A stretch of DNA of 64,000 nt from an uncultured Desulfuromusa sp. (GTDB taxonomy: Bacteria; Desulfobacterota; Desulfuromonadia; Desulfuromonadales; Geopsychrobacteraceae): positions 2,350,001-2,414,000 of the forward strand of contig NZ_OY776574.1 of the NCBI RefSeq assembly GCF_963675815.1, given 5' to 3'. The position numbers and the translations under genes are program-made. Below the pieces are notes generated by a model. The model saw only the letters and a list, made by a program, of their open reading frames with translations, searched no databases and was not told where the DNA came from. Below, piece after piece: positions 8,115 through 17,196 of the stretch (position 1 is the stretch's first letter; every line of letters begins with the position of its first letter).

Positions 8115-9791
8115 CTACTGTCGGGTCAGAGAACGGTATCTGATTCTGTGAGGTTGATCTGCCGCTTTACCGAGTCGGCGTTTACGATCTTCCTCATATT
8201 CCGAATAGTTGCCATTAAACCAGACGACCTGAGAATCACCCTCAAAAGCCAGGATATGGGTGGCAATCCGATCCAGGAACCAGCGATCATGACTGATAAC
8301 AACTGCACAGCCACCGAAGTTCTCCAGCCCTTCTTCCAATGCCCTTAAGGTGTTGACATCCAAGTCATTGGTTGGCTCATCAAGAAGCAATACATTCGCT
8401 TCTTCGCGCAGCATTTTTGCCAGGTGGACCCGGTTGCGTTCACCTCCTGACAACACCTTGATTTTCTTCTGTTGGTCGGATCCGGAAAAATTAAAACGTG
8501 CGACGTAGGCACGGGAGTTCACAGATTGACCACCAATTTGTATCGTTTCCTGAGCATTGGTGACTTCCTCCCATATGGTCTTATCAGCATCCAATGCACG
8601 CCCCTGATCAACATATCCCAGTTGAACGGTTTCGCCGACTTTGAAATCACCACGGTCCGGTTTTTCTTGATGGGTGATCATATTAAACAGAGTTGATTTT
8701 CCTGCACCGTTGGGGCCGATGACACCGACAATCCCCCCGGCAGGCAGACTGAAGCTGAGATTGTCGATCAGTAACCGCTCCCCAAAACCTTTGCTGACCC
8801 CTTGGGCCTCAACAACAATCCCACCAAGACGAGGACCGGGGGGGATATAAAGTTCAAGGGTTTTTTCTTTTTCCAGTCCGGCATTGCTAAGGAGTTGCTC
8901 GTAAGATTTGATCCGTGCTTGGGCTTTTGTGTGGCGTCCTTTCGGTGACATTCTGATCCACTCAAGTTCGTGTTGTAATGTCTGTTGCCGTTTGCTTTCA
9001 GTTTTTTCTTCCTTACGCAACCGTTCCTGTTTTTGCTCCAGCCAGCTGGAATAGTTTCCTTTCCATGGGATGCCTTGACCACGGTCCAGCTCCAGGATCC
9101 ATCCGGCAACATTATCGAGAAAGTAGCGATCATGGGTCACTGCGATGACTGTTCCCGGATAGCGTTGCAGATGTTGTTCGAGCCAGGCGACCGTTTCAGC
9201 ATCCAGATGATTCGTTGGTTCGTCAAGCAGGAGGATGTCAGGTTTTTGTAATAATAGACGGCACAGGGCTACGCGACGTTTTTCACCGCCGGAGAGTGTC
9301 TGGATCAGGGTTTCCGGTGGCGGGCAGCGTAGCGCCTCTTCGGCAAGTTCCAGTCGGGAGTCCAGTTCCCAGGCATCAGCAGCATCCAGTTTGTCCTGGA
9401 CTTCAGCCTGCCGTGTGAGAAGCTTGTCCATGTCGCAGTCAGGATCAGCAAAAGAGTTATTGATCTCTTCAAATTCTGCAAGCAGGTCAACGATTTCCTG
9501 CACCCCCTCTTTGACGGTTTCGCGTACGGTTTTCTTGTCATCCAACTGTGGTTCCTGCTCAAGATAGCCAACGCTATATCCTTCAGATAATACCGCTTCA
9601 CCATTAAATTCCTTGTCAACTCCTGCCATGATTCGCAGCAATGTTGACTTTCCTGAGCCATTTAGTCCGAGAACCCCAATTTTTGCACCATAGAAATAAG
9701 AGAGGGAAATATCTTTGATGATTGGCTGCTTGTTGTAGCTTTTACTGACGCGCATCATTGAATAGATGATTTTTTTTGTGTCTTCACTCAT
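8115..9791 (-). CDS. ettA: Energy-dependent translational throttle protein EttA (ABC-F ATPase)
   Basis: Soluble ABC-F protein of 558 residues with two ATPase cassettes and no membrane segment. The first cassette has Walker A GLNGSGKST (~42-50), signature LSGGEKRRV and Walker B LLLDEPTNHLD. The second has GPNGAGKST, LSGGERNRVHLAK and LLLDEPTNDLD. A charged linker between them (PKGRHTKAQARIKSYEQLL) is the conserved EttA-type P-site tRNA interaction motif region. EttA binds the ribosomal E site and gates the first elongation cycle according to the ATP/ADP ratio. Length and motifs match the family (~555). The ATG start is preceded by AAAGGA about nine bases upstream. It is transcribed alone toward the convergent hairpin at 8054-8095. 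Confidence 0.95.
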   Translation of the reverse strand: MSEDTKKIIYSMMRVSKSYNKQPIIKDISLSYFYGAKIGVLGLNGSGKSTLLRIMAGVDKEFNGEAVLSEGYSVGYLEQEPQLDDKKTVRETVKEGVQEIVDLLAEFEEINNSFADPDCDMDKLLTRQAEVQDKLDAADAWELDSRLELAEEALRCPPPETLIQTLSGGEKRRVALCRLLLQKPDILLLDEPTNHLDAETVAWLEQHLQRYPGTVIAVTHDRYFLDNVAGWILELDRGQGIPWKGNYSSWLEQKQERLRKEEKTESKRQQTLQHELEWIRMSPKGRHTKAQARIKSYEQLLSNAGLEKEKTLELYIPPGPRLGGIVVEAQGVSKGFGERLLIDNLSFSLPAGGIVGVIGPNGAGKSTLFNMITHQEKPDRGDFKVGETVQLGYVDQGRALDADKTIWEEVTNAQETIQIGGQSVNSRAYVARFNFSGSDQQKKIKVLSGGERNRVHLAKMLREEANVLLLDEPTNDLDVNTLRALEEGLENFGGCAVVISHDRWFLDRIATHILAFEGDSQVVWFNGNYSEYEEDRKRRLGKAADQPHRIRYRSLTRQ

Positions 9792-9887
9792 AAATGGTTA
9801 TTCCTTTTAATTTTTTATCTGTATCTGTCACGGGCTATTGGATGTCATTGTTCAAAACTGGGGAATTTGCGACTGTATAGCATTCGC

Positions 9888-11042
9888 TCATGATGATGTA
9901 TAGTTGCTGGGTTCGTTTTTTTTATCCAGCTCACTGAGAACCTGAAGAAAGCTATAGGTTAATTGCGGGTGGAGTTTATTTCCGGCAAGATCAAGCATGA
10001 TTGAGATGATCTGATCTATTTCCAGAGAGTCTTCATAGGCTCGATGTGTTCTCATCGCGTCGTAAGTATCTGAAATTGCAGTCATGTGGGAACATATGTG
10101 TTGCTGCCAGGGAGTTGTTGTTTTTGGATAGCCGGTATTGTCATAACGCATGTGATGCTCAAAAGCCGTGACAACAGCCAAACGGGGGACTCCCGGTGTG
10201 TTAAGCAGGTACTCTGCGCCCAGGCGTGGGTGCTGTTGCATAATCTCCCATTCTTCTGCATTCAGCTTCCCTGTTTTACTAAGGATTTCCGGGGAAATGA
10301 ACATCTTGCCGACATCGTGCAACATGGCCGCAATACCGATATCATTCAGAAGCTGTCCTTCAATTCCAAGAACTTTTGCCTGTGCCAGGTTCAGCATACA
10401 AATGTTGGTTGAGTGGGTATAAGTGTATTCATCCATTGACCGCAATGGTGCAATCGCCATAAAAGCGTCACTTTGAGTGTTGAACGCATGAACAAAGCCA
10501 TTGACGATTTCATTGATACCCGCAATTTCCAACTTTTTTTTCGTTCGTACTGTCTGATAAAGATCCATAAAACGGTCGGCTTCATAGTTTGCAATTTCTT
10601 CTAACTGAAATTCCGTTGTCCGGTTGAAATCATGGTTTTTATAGCGAATTTCAACCTGGCCAAAATGGATATTTTCACTGCTTTTGATGTCAATCTGTTT
10701 TTCTGGCGATTTGCTGAGAATATTGATCAGGCCGAGGAGTTCTTCGGCATAGACTCCTGCTTCTATTTGCACATAACTGATCCCGTTTCTGGAGAGGGAT
10801 TCGAGTAGCCGGTCAATAGCCAGATTCTTTGAAACAGGCTTGTTGTCAAAGATCAGCAGGCCATCAATGACTTTCAAGGTGACATCATTATGGACATTGA
10901 AGAGTTGCTGGAGTTCATTCAATGCCTGTTTATTCAAGCGCAAAACTTGTCGGTGTTCAGGATGATAAAGGGCGGCATTGGCCGCAGCCGTCGTCAGCAG
11001 CCTGATCAGTTTTTGCAGGTGGTCTTCTTGGGAGCTGCTCAT
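9888..11042 (-). CDS. HD-GYP domain protein with an uncharacterised N-terminal domain
   Basis: Protein of 384 residues. The C-terminal half is HD-GYP: HDVGK with His242, followed by EILSKTGKLNAEEWEIMQQHP. The second motif reads HHMRYDNTGYP, so the usual HHExxDGxGYP Glu is Met and the first Gly is Asn. The enzyme family hydrolyses c-di-GMP, but the changed third-metal position leaves activity uncertain. Residues ~10-115 (LYHPEH, then TLKVIDGLLIFDN and GISYVQIEAG) resemble the N-terminus of the upstream gene product, suggesting a shared domain. The ATG overlaps the TGA of the upstream gene (ATGA), with AAGGAG just before it, so the two are translationally coupled. No membrane segments are visible. 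Confidence 0.87.
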   Translation of the reverse strand: MSSSQEDHLQKLIRLLTTAAANAALYHPEHRQVLRLNKQALNELQQLFNVHNDVTLKVIDGLLIFDNKPVSKNLAIDRLLESLSRNGISYVQIEAGVYAEELLGLINILSKSPEKQIDIKSSENIHFGQVEIRYKNHDFNRTTEFQLEEIANYEADRFMDLYQTVRTKKKLEIAGINEIVNGFVHAFNTQSDAFMAIAPLRSMDEYTYTHSTNICMLNLAQAKVLGIEGQLLNDIGIAAMLHDVGKMFISPEILSKTGKLNAEEWEIMQQHPRLGAEYLLNTPGVPRLAVVTAFEHHMRYDNTGYPKTTTPWQQHICSHMTAISDTYDAMRTHRAYEDSLEIDQIISIMLDLAGNKLHPQLTYSFLQVLSELDKKNEPSNYTSS

Positions 11043-13213
11043 CTCTCACTCCTTGTAAACTCTTGCCGTTTTTTCAGCGCTTGCCCGGCCAGTTGCTTAT
11101 GTTTTCCCGATTGGAGCTCCTGAAGGAGTCTTGCTGCGGAATTGCCGGGGAAAAGTGCTAAATTCTGGAAAATTTCGGCATACAGATGTTTCATTCTGCG
11201 TGAGGTCAGCAAGCTCTGTCTATGCAATAACCGTCTGAAGACAGGGAGACTTTCATTGTTGCCGATACGAGTCAATGTGCGAATTGTCTGCTTTTTTAAC
11301 TCAAGATCTGTTTCATTTTCAGGACCATCGACAAGGTTTTTATGCAGGATTGAGAGGACATGAGGGTCCTGGCTGAGATCAGCTATGTGCACGGCTGAAC
11401 AACGGGCATCAGGGTCGTCACTGCGAAGTTCTTTCAAGAGTTGTCGATTTGCCGTTGCCGGATTACAGTTAAAAAGGATACGTATCACTTCAATACGGAC
11501 TTTGGGGTGTGGGTGCTCAGCAAGGTGGTGGATGGCTTTTATGGTTTTCGGATCAAGATTTTCACCTAAAATAATTAGAAGGTTGCGAACCAGATACCAG
11601 CGGTTATCTTTGAGTGATCGCACAATGACCTTTTGCGCTTCCCCGCCGATTCCTTTCAGGATTTGCATCCAGAGCTGGCGTTCAGACCACTTTGGTGCCA
11701 GTCCTAAATATTCAATGACCGGCTCAGTGTATGGTTCCCCAACGGAAATAATATAATCTGCTATTTGCTGATGTTTTTCTTCGCCCCAAAGATCAACGCC
11801 ATCCAGAACTTCTGCCATAAATGTTGATTGAGCGTGATGTGATAAAACAATTTCATTGAAAATACCGGCTGAAGAGTTGCCACTGTAAAGGTACTGAGAC
11901 CAGCGGGTGTGAATGTCGCGCAAGAGTTTAAAGTTGCCTGTGTCAAGAAAATAGCGAGAAAGGTCGAGGAGGTTTTGCTGGATGGCTTTTTCCTGTTCAG
12001 AGTCAAGTTGCTGATGTAACACTTCAAAAATAATGGCTGCGCAGTTGATTTCTACTGATTGATTTTCAATCTGGGTCTTCAGCTTTTGCTTTTCGTCTTC
12101 AGGGATACTTCCCGCAACTTTATCACTGAGGATATTATATAGCGCGGCTTGATAGTTGTCAGGCATGTATAAATCCTGTCGTTCTTCACTAAACAGAACA
12201 TCTAGCCGGGCACGCACAATATCTTCAGAAGGGGGAACTGATTTTGTTTTTATCTTGTGTTGACCTTCCTGATTGGGGGCCGTTGCCAGGTTATTGATCA
12301 AGCCAAATAGTCGGGAAGATAGATTCAGTTCCTGACGGTTTTTTCCAACAATTGTGTTTTGCAGGAGATGTGAGGGAATTTTTTGCAGTAATCCCGAAGC
12401 CGCATGGTGATGTCGATCAAGTGCAGGAAAAGCACTATTGAGAAATAACTGTTGGGCTTCCGGAGTTAATTGTTCGAGAAGAGAAACAAGCTTTGTATCG
12501 TTCTTTGTTTGTAATGATGAATCTTGATTTTGTTGCAGGCTGTTTTCGACGAAAAGATTGATCGAATATGATGATTGATCACGTTCAAGTTGAGTCCCCG
12601 TTAATTTTTGGTTGAAAATTTCTGCTATGGAGTTGATGTCGACGGTGTCCCCAAAATCGAGAATACCGTTATGCAAACCATGAATAAAATTTTCCCATAA
12701 TTGCCCTTCTGCAGTGGCGTCAATTTCATTGAAATTCTGATTTGCCTGAAATGCATCATAGTTAATTGGAACCACTGAGATATGTTCGATCTGTTGTTGC
12801 TCGATGAGCTTGTCGAAACCTCCGAATGACTCTATGGTTTTGCGGTCAGAGCGAAGCAACTGGTTGAAGCGAATCAGTTCTGGGCTGTTTAAGCCCTTTT
12901 TAAAGCTGATCGACGCAATCCCTATTGATGAAAAAAAGTGGGCAAATTGTTGATTGCTGAGATCTTCCTTATCCAGCCAATGTTGTTCAAAATAGAGAGC
13001 TTCAGGAGAAATTCCCAGGGTGATTGTGGTGTCAGTCTGAAATAGTTCATCGAGAATCTTCAGGGTATTGTCGACGCTTGCTGTAATCTGAGGGTGTTCC
13101 GGAGGGTAGAGGGACAATTTTCTGCGGGAAATATTCAATTCATGCAGAAAAGCCGACAGAAGTGGCTTATCCTGATTTTCTGCTGCCGGATGGTTGCTTG
13201 GTTGGCTGGACAC
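11039..13213 (-). CDS. HEAT-repeat protein sharing an N-terminal domain with the HD-GYP neighbour
   Basis: Large soluble protein of 724 residues with a GTG start preceded by GAGGG. Residues ~15-115 contain LYPPEHPQI, TITLGISPEALYFEQ and GIASISFKKGLNSPEL, a pattern repeated in the adjacent HD-GYP protein. The C-terminal ~250 residues are helical pairs of HEAT type (for example VIVRSLKDNRWYLVRNLLII and HPKVRIEVIRILF), which usually build a protein-binding solenoid. The middle part is not recognised. The stop overlaps the start of the HD-GYP gene by four bases, so the two products are likely made together. A scaffold or sensor role for c-di-GMP-related signalling is inferred from this pairing only. 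Confidence 0.75.
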   Translation of the reverse strand: MSSQPSNHPAAENQDKPLLSAFLHELNISRRKLSLYPPEHPQITASVDNTLKILDELFQTDTTITLGISPEALYFEQHWLDKEDLSNQQFAHFFSSIGIASISFKKGLNSPELIRFNQLLRSDRKTIESFGGFDKLIEQQQIEHISVVPINYDAFQANQNFNEIDATAEGQLWENFIHGLHNGILDFGDTVDINSIAEIFNQKLTGTQLERDQSSYSINLFVENSLQQNQDSSLQTKNDTKLVSLLEQLTPEAQQLFLNSAFPALDRHHHAASGLLQKIPSHLLQNTIVGKNRQELNLSSRLFGLINNLATAPNQEGQHKIKTKSVPPSEDIVRARLDVLFSEERQDLYMPDNYQAALYNILSDKVAGSIPEDEKQKLKTQIENQSVEINCAAIIFEVLHQQLDSEQEKAIQQNLLDLSRYFLDTGNFKLLRDIHTRWSQYLYSGNSSAGIFNEIVLSHHAQSTFMAEVLDGVDLWGEEKHQQIADYIISVGEPYTEPVIEYLGLAPKWSERQLWMQILKGIGGEAQKVIVRSLKDNRWYLVRNLLIILGENLDPKTIKAIHHLAEHPHPKVRIEVIRILFNCNPATANRQLLKELRSDDPDARCSAVHIADLSQDPHVLSILHKNLVDGPENETDLELKKQTIRTLTRIGNNESLPVFRRLLHRQSLLTSRRMKHLYAEIFQNLALFPGNSAARLLQELQSGKHKQLAGQALKKRQEFTRSER

Positions 13214-13384
13214 TGTTCCCTCGCGATATTATGATTGATAGCAATATTGACTGAGTATAGCAGGCTTTGAAAAAAAATGGAGGGTGTCAGGAGCAGATGA
13301 CATGAGCTCATAGTTGCATTTGTCTGTTTATGGTGATAAATTCCGCGACGTGAAAATAAATTATATTCCAGCGAATATCTGCGT

Positions 13385-14344
13385 ATGAGCTCCAGTAAAC
13401 ATTTTGATGTTGCTGATGTAACTCTGGCCGCTCAATTGTTTGGTCAGCAGAATAAGCATCTAAAATTAATAGAGAAAAAACTGGGCATTCGCCTTGGTAG
13501 CCAGGGAACTGTCATTCACCTTTCTGGTGAAGCCGCACAGGTTCACATTGGTTACCGTCTCCTCGAAGAACTCTCTCTCCTGATGCAAAAAGGGATGCCG
13601 CTATATCCCAGTGATATTGATTATGCGATCAGAATTCTTTCTTCTGATTCGACGATATCTCTGAAAGATATTTTTTGTGATACGGTCTTTGTTTCAGCTC
13701 GTAATAAATATATCTCTCCCAAGAGCCTGGCGCAAAAAAGTTATATTGATAACATTCGCGCAAACCATGTTGTTTTCGGGGTTGGTCCTGCTGGAACGGG
13801 AAAGACTTATCTGGCAATGGCTATGGGGGTTGCGGCTTTAACGCGCAAAGAGGTCAGTCGAATCCTGCTGGTTCGCCCAGCTGTTGAGGCTGGTGAGAAA
13901 TTGGGATTTCTTCCCGGGGATCTGGCCGAAAAGGTGAACCCATATCTGCGGCCGCTTTATGATGCCCTCTACGATATGCTTGAGCATGAGAAGGTTCAAA
14001 CTTTACTTGATTCCGGCGTCGTGGAGGTCGCTCCATTGGCGTTTATGCGTGGACGAACTCTCAATGATGCTTTTGTTATCCTGGATGAGGCGCAAAACAC
14101 GACCGCTGAACAGATGAAGATGTTTCTGACTCGTCTTGGTTTTGGTAGCCAGGCGGTCATTACCGGCGATGTGACTCAGATTGACTTGCCTCATGACAAG
14201 CAGTCAGGATTGTTGCATGCCATTGCGGTTCTGAGTCGTGTTTCCGGAATCGCATTTACTCACTTCAGTGATGTGGACGTGGTTCGTCATCCAATTGTTC
14301 AGGCGATTGTCAGGGCTTATCAACAGGCTGACAGGAAGAATTAA
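13385..14344 (+). CDS. PhoH-like ATPase
   Basis: PhoH-family protein of 319 residues. Walker A GPAGTGKT lies at ~134-141 and Walker B-like FVILDEAQNTTAEQMK at ~230, with ITGDVTQIDLP downstream. A short KH-like N-terminal segment (IHLSGEAAQVHIGYRLLEEL) precedes the ATPase. PhoH proteins of this class (PhoH/YbeZ) are associated with RNA metabolism, and ybeZ sits beside ybeY in many genomes. Here phoH, an HD phosphodiesterase and ybeY follow in order, matching that arrangement. No good Shine-Dalgarno sequence is seen before ATG 13385. The 171-base gap upstream separates it from the divergent HEAT gene and should hold promoters for both. Confidence 0.93.
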   Translation: MSSSKHFDVADVTLAAQLFGQQNKHLKLIEKKLGIRLGSQGTVIHLSGEAAQVHIGYRLLEELSLLMQKGMPLYPSDIDYAIRILSSDSTISLKDIFCDTVFVSARNKYISPKSLAQKSYIDNIRANHVVFGVGPAGTGKTYLAMAMGVAALTRKEVSRILLVRPAVEAGEKLGFLPGDLAEKVNPYLRPLYDALYDMLEHEKVQTLLDSGVVEVAPLAFMRGRTLNDAFVILDEAQNTTAEQMKMFLTRLGFGSQAVITGDVTQIDLPHDKQSGLLHAIAVLSRVSGIAFTHFSDVDVVRHPIVQAIVRAYQQADRKN

Positions 14345-14390
14345 CCCTCAGAATGGCCGGAGTTGATCGTTCTGGTGATATCGAGGATGT

Positions 14391-16802
14391 ATGACCAAAG
14401 AAGAAAAAGATAAATCGCTGCATAATCGCACCTCTATTTTGAGTGGTGGAGTGCAGGGACTTCGCAACAGGCAACAACCTCGGCTGGGGGGGTGGCTCCT
14501 TGTATTTGTTGCTGCTTTGTTGACTCTGATTATCGTCCCGAAAGGGGGGTTAATCCCTGATTATTACTCTCCGGGTGATATTGCCACGCGTAATATCAAA
14601 TCCCCTCGTGATCTCCTGGTTGAAGACACTCCTTTGACCCAGGCAAAACGGGATGAAGCTGAAAAAAAGGCCCCTTTTGTTTATGGCCTGGACAGCACTG
14701 CAGGGGAGCAGGCCGTTGCCAGGATTCGCCAGGGGCTTGGCTTGTTGGTTCAGTTGCAGGAGGATGTGGAAACCTTAAAGTCGGAAGAGTTTCAATTACA
14801 GCTGGAATCAAACTTTGGGATTCCGCTTGACGGTGACGAAATCCTCCCATTATTCAACTTAGCTCTTAATCATAATATTGCTGCCTTAACCGGAGATCTG
14901 TTAACGCCGATTTTCCAACGTCCTGTCGTTGCTAATTTTCAGGCCTTTGAGGGAGACAGGGCGCGCGGTATTCTGGTTGTTGATACGGGGGGGGGCGAGG
15001 AAGTTGCCCCGAAAATACTGGAGCGTGTCATCGGGTTAAACGAAGCCTTGCTCCAGGTCAAAAGTGAGCTGGGGTTGATTCCCGGGATAACTGCGCCGCA
15101 AGAAGAGACTTTATTTAAATTGGTACAGCAACAATTGCGACCCAATCTGGTGTTTGATCAGATAAAGACAAAGCAGGGGCAGGTCGCAGCTCGTGAACAG
15201 ATTGCACCTGTTTTCTTTCAGGTCAAAAAGGGGGAGATGGTTGTTCGGGAAGGGGAGCGGATTACGACCGACCAAATTCTCAAGTTACAAGAGATCAGAA
15301 GGTCTGGACGTGATAACCGCAGTTTGCAAATGGCTGCCGGTTTATTGATCTGTTCCCTGCTCTTGATTTATGTCGGTTTCTATTTTACTCAAAGCAATAT
15401 CAGTAAATTTCGTCCTGATTCACGTGATCTATTGTTTTTGACGACCGTATTTCTGTTCCTGTTTCTGATGATAAAAGTCTCTATTTTTGTTGTGGCAGGA
15501 ATGGAAAATACCTTTTCTTATTTCGAGTCCTCTGTCTATTTTTATGCGGTTCCCTTTGCTCTTGGAGCTATGCTGGTCAGGATTGTTCTCAATTCCGAAA
15601 CCGCCCTTCTGTTTGCTGTCTGTAGCTCAATGTTGGTGGGGGTTTTGTTCGGCAACAGCCTGCTGATGGCTCTTTATGTTCTGGTCGGAAGTCTTGTCGG
15701 CTCGCACGGTGTTCGTCATTGTCAACAACGGACGACTCTTTATCGAGCCGGGTTGTGGATTGGTTTAAGCAATATGGCTTTGCTTGTAGGAATCCACTTT
15801 TTAAGCGGGCGCAGCTTTGAGTTATCTTTGCTTTGGAAGCTGGGCTTTGGATTCTTTGGCGGGTTGGTGAATGCTGTCGTTGTTAATGGAACGGTGCCAC
15901 TGGCAGAATATCTTTTCAAATATACGACCGATATAAAATTGCTGGAATTGGCGAATATGAACGCGCCAATTTTGAGACAGCTGATGATCGAAGCTCCAGG
16001 CACATATCATCACTCCATTCTGGTCGGAAATCTTGGCGAAGCGGCGGCTGAAGCTATCAATGCTAACCCACTGCTTACCAGGGTTTCCGCTTATTATCAT
16101 GATATTGGCAAGATCAAGAAACCCCTTTACTTTATCGAAAATTCCGGGGGGCAGAGAAACAAGCACGATAAATTATCGCCATCCATGAGTGCTCTGATCC
16201 TGACTTCCCATGTGAAAGATGGGGTTGATCTGGCCAAGGAACATAAACTGGGATCGGAGTTGATAGAGATTATTCAGCAACATCACGGGACAACCTTAAT
16301 CAAGTTTTTTTATGACCGGGCGAAAAGTCAGGCTGATCCCGGAGTGCAGCAAATCGACGAGCGCGACTATCGCTATCACGGTCCGAAACCACAATCCCGG
16401 GAAGCGGCACTGATTATGTTGGCAGATGCTGTTGAAGCGGCGAGTCGAACCCTGTCTGATCCCACTCCTGCAAGAATTCAGGGAATGGTGCAGAAGTTGA
16501 TTAATAATATTTTTATTGATGGTCAATTGAATGAATGTGACTTGACTCTGAAGGACTTGAATTTAATTGCTAAAAGTTTTAATCGTATTTTGGCGGGATC
16601 GTTTCATCAGCGTGTGGATTATCCTGAGCCGGTGCATATCGTTCGGGAAGAGAGTGATGTAGAAGAAAAAACTCCCGTTAAGGAAAAGGCGAAAATTAAA
16701 AGTGCGAATCCAGATCGAAAACCGCCAAAGACAACACAAGATCCTGAAGCGGCCACTGCGGAAGGTAGCTCAGAAGATCTTAAGCGTCTCGGGATGTCCT
16801 GA
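14391..16802 (+). CDS. 7TM-HD family phosphodiesterase (PgpH-like, likely c-di-AMP)
   Basis: Integral membrane protein of 803 residues. One TM lies at ~30-48 and is followed by a large extracytoplasmic domain (~50-305, 7TMR-HDED type). A cluster of TM helices spans ~315-500. A cytoplasmic HD domain follows with His570-Asp571 in YYHDIGKIKKPLYF and downstream QQHHGTTLIKFFY. The architecture equals PgpH, which hydrolyses c-di-AMP in Firmicutes; that substrate is assumed by homology. The C-terminal tail (~760-803) is Lys/Pro/Glu-rich and low complexity. Its last 101 bases are also read in another frame as the start of ybeY. GAGG lies five bases before ATG 14391. It probably forms an operon with phoH and ybeY. 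Confidence 0.92.
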   Translation: MTKEEKDKSLHNRTSILSGGVQGLRNRQQPRLGGWLLVFVAALLTLIIVPKGGLIPDYYSPGDIATRNIKSPRDLLVEDTPLTQAKRDEAEKKAPFVYGLDSTAGEQAVARIRQGLGLLVQLQEDVETLKSEEFQLQLESNFGIPLDGDEILPLFNLALNHNIAALTGDLLTPIFQRPVVANFQAFEGDRARGILVVDTGGGEEVAPKILERVIGLNEALLQVKSELGLIPGITAPQEETLFKLVQQQLRPNLVFDQIKTKQGQVAAREQIAPVFFQVKKGEMVVREGERITTDQILKLQEIRRSGRDNRSLQMAAGLLICSLLLIYVGFYFTQSNISKFRPDSRDLLFLTTVFLFLFLMIKVSIFVVAGMENTFSYFESSVYFYAVPFALGAMLVRIVLNSETALLFAVCSSMLVGVLFGNSLLMALYVLVGSLVGSHGVRHCQQRTTLYRAGLWIGLSNMALLVGIHFLSGRSFELSLLWKLGFGFFGGLVNAVVVNGTVPLAEYLFKYTTDIKLLELANMNAPILRQLMIEAPGTYHHSILVGNLGEAAAEAINANPLLTRVSAYYHDIGKIKKPLYFIENSGGQRNKHDKLSPSMSALILTSHVKDGVDLAKEHKLGSELIEIIQQHHGTTLIKFFYDRAKSQADPGVQQIDERDYRYHGPKPQSREAALIMLADAVEAASRTLSDPTPARIQGMVQKLINNIFIDGQLNECDLTLKDLNLIAKSFNRILAGSFHQRVDYPEPVHIVREESDVEEKTPVKEKAKIKSANPDRKPPKTTQDPEAATAEGSSEDLKRLGMS

Positions 16803-17154
16803 GGCAGAGCTGTCGATCCTGATCCTCGACAATGCTGGTATTCAGGAAATTAATCACAAATATTTACAGCGTGATCGACCGACAAATGTCATTTCTTTTG
16901 CGATGCAGGAGGGTGAAGGGGCTGGCTTGTCACCACTGCTGCTCGGTGACGTCGTTATTTCAGCAGAGAGGGCCGGGGCCGATGCTGCTGAAAGCGATAT
17001 CCCCTTTGAGCATGAACTCTGGTTCCTTCTGCTGCATGGCATTCTCCATCTGTTAGGCTACGATCATGAGCGGGGGACGGCTGCAGAGGCGGAGCAGATG
17101 GAAGCGAAGGAAACTGAAATTTTTGCTTTATTGATACAAGAATTTTCTGCATAG
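16702..17154 (+). CDS. ybeY: Endoribonuclease YbeY (16S rRNA maturation)
   Basis: Zn-dependent endoribonuclease of 150 residues, near the usual length. The metal-binding motif HGILHLLGYDHERG is at ~112-125 and the conserved RPTNVISF block at ~59-66. YbeY acts in 16S rRNA 3' processing and ribosome quality control. The GTG start at 16702 lies inside pgpH, in the +1 frame, giving a 101-base overlap. No ATG, GTG or TTG between 16702 and the conserved core would keep the N-terminal strand, and the distance from residue 1 to the core matches E. coli YbeY. That makes the overlap real rather than a mis-called start. The SD is weak (purine-rich AAGGAAAAGGCG further upstream), so coupling to pgpH translation is likely. 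Confidence 0.9.
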   Translation: MRIQIENRQRQHKILKRPLRKVAQKILSVSGCPEAELSILILDNAGIQEINHKYLQRDRPTNVISFAMQEGEGAGLSPLLLGDVVISAERAGADAAESDIPFEHELWFLLLHGILHLLGYDHERGTAAEAEQMEAKETEIFALLIQEFSA

Positions 17155-17196
17155 CTGTTTTTAAAATTTATTACAGAAGAGGAGAACTAAAAAGAA

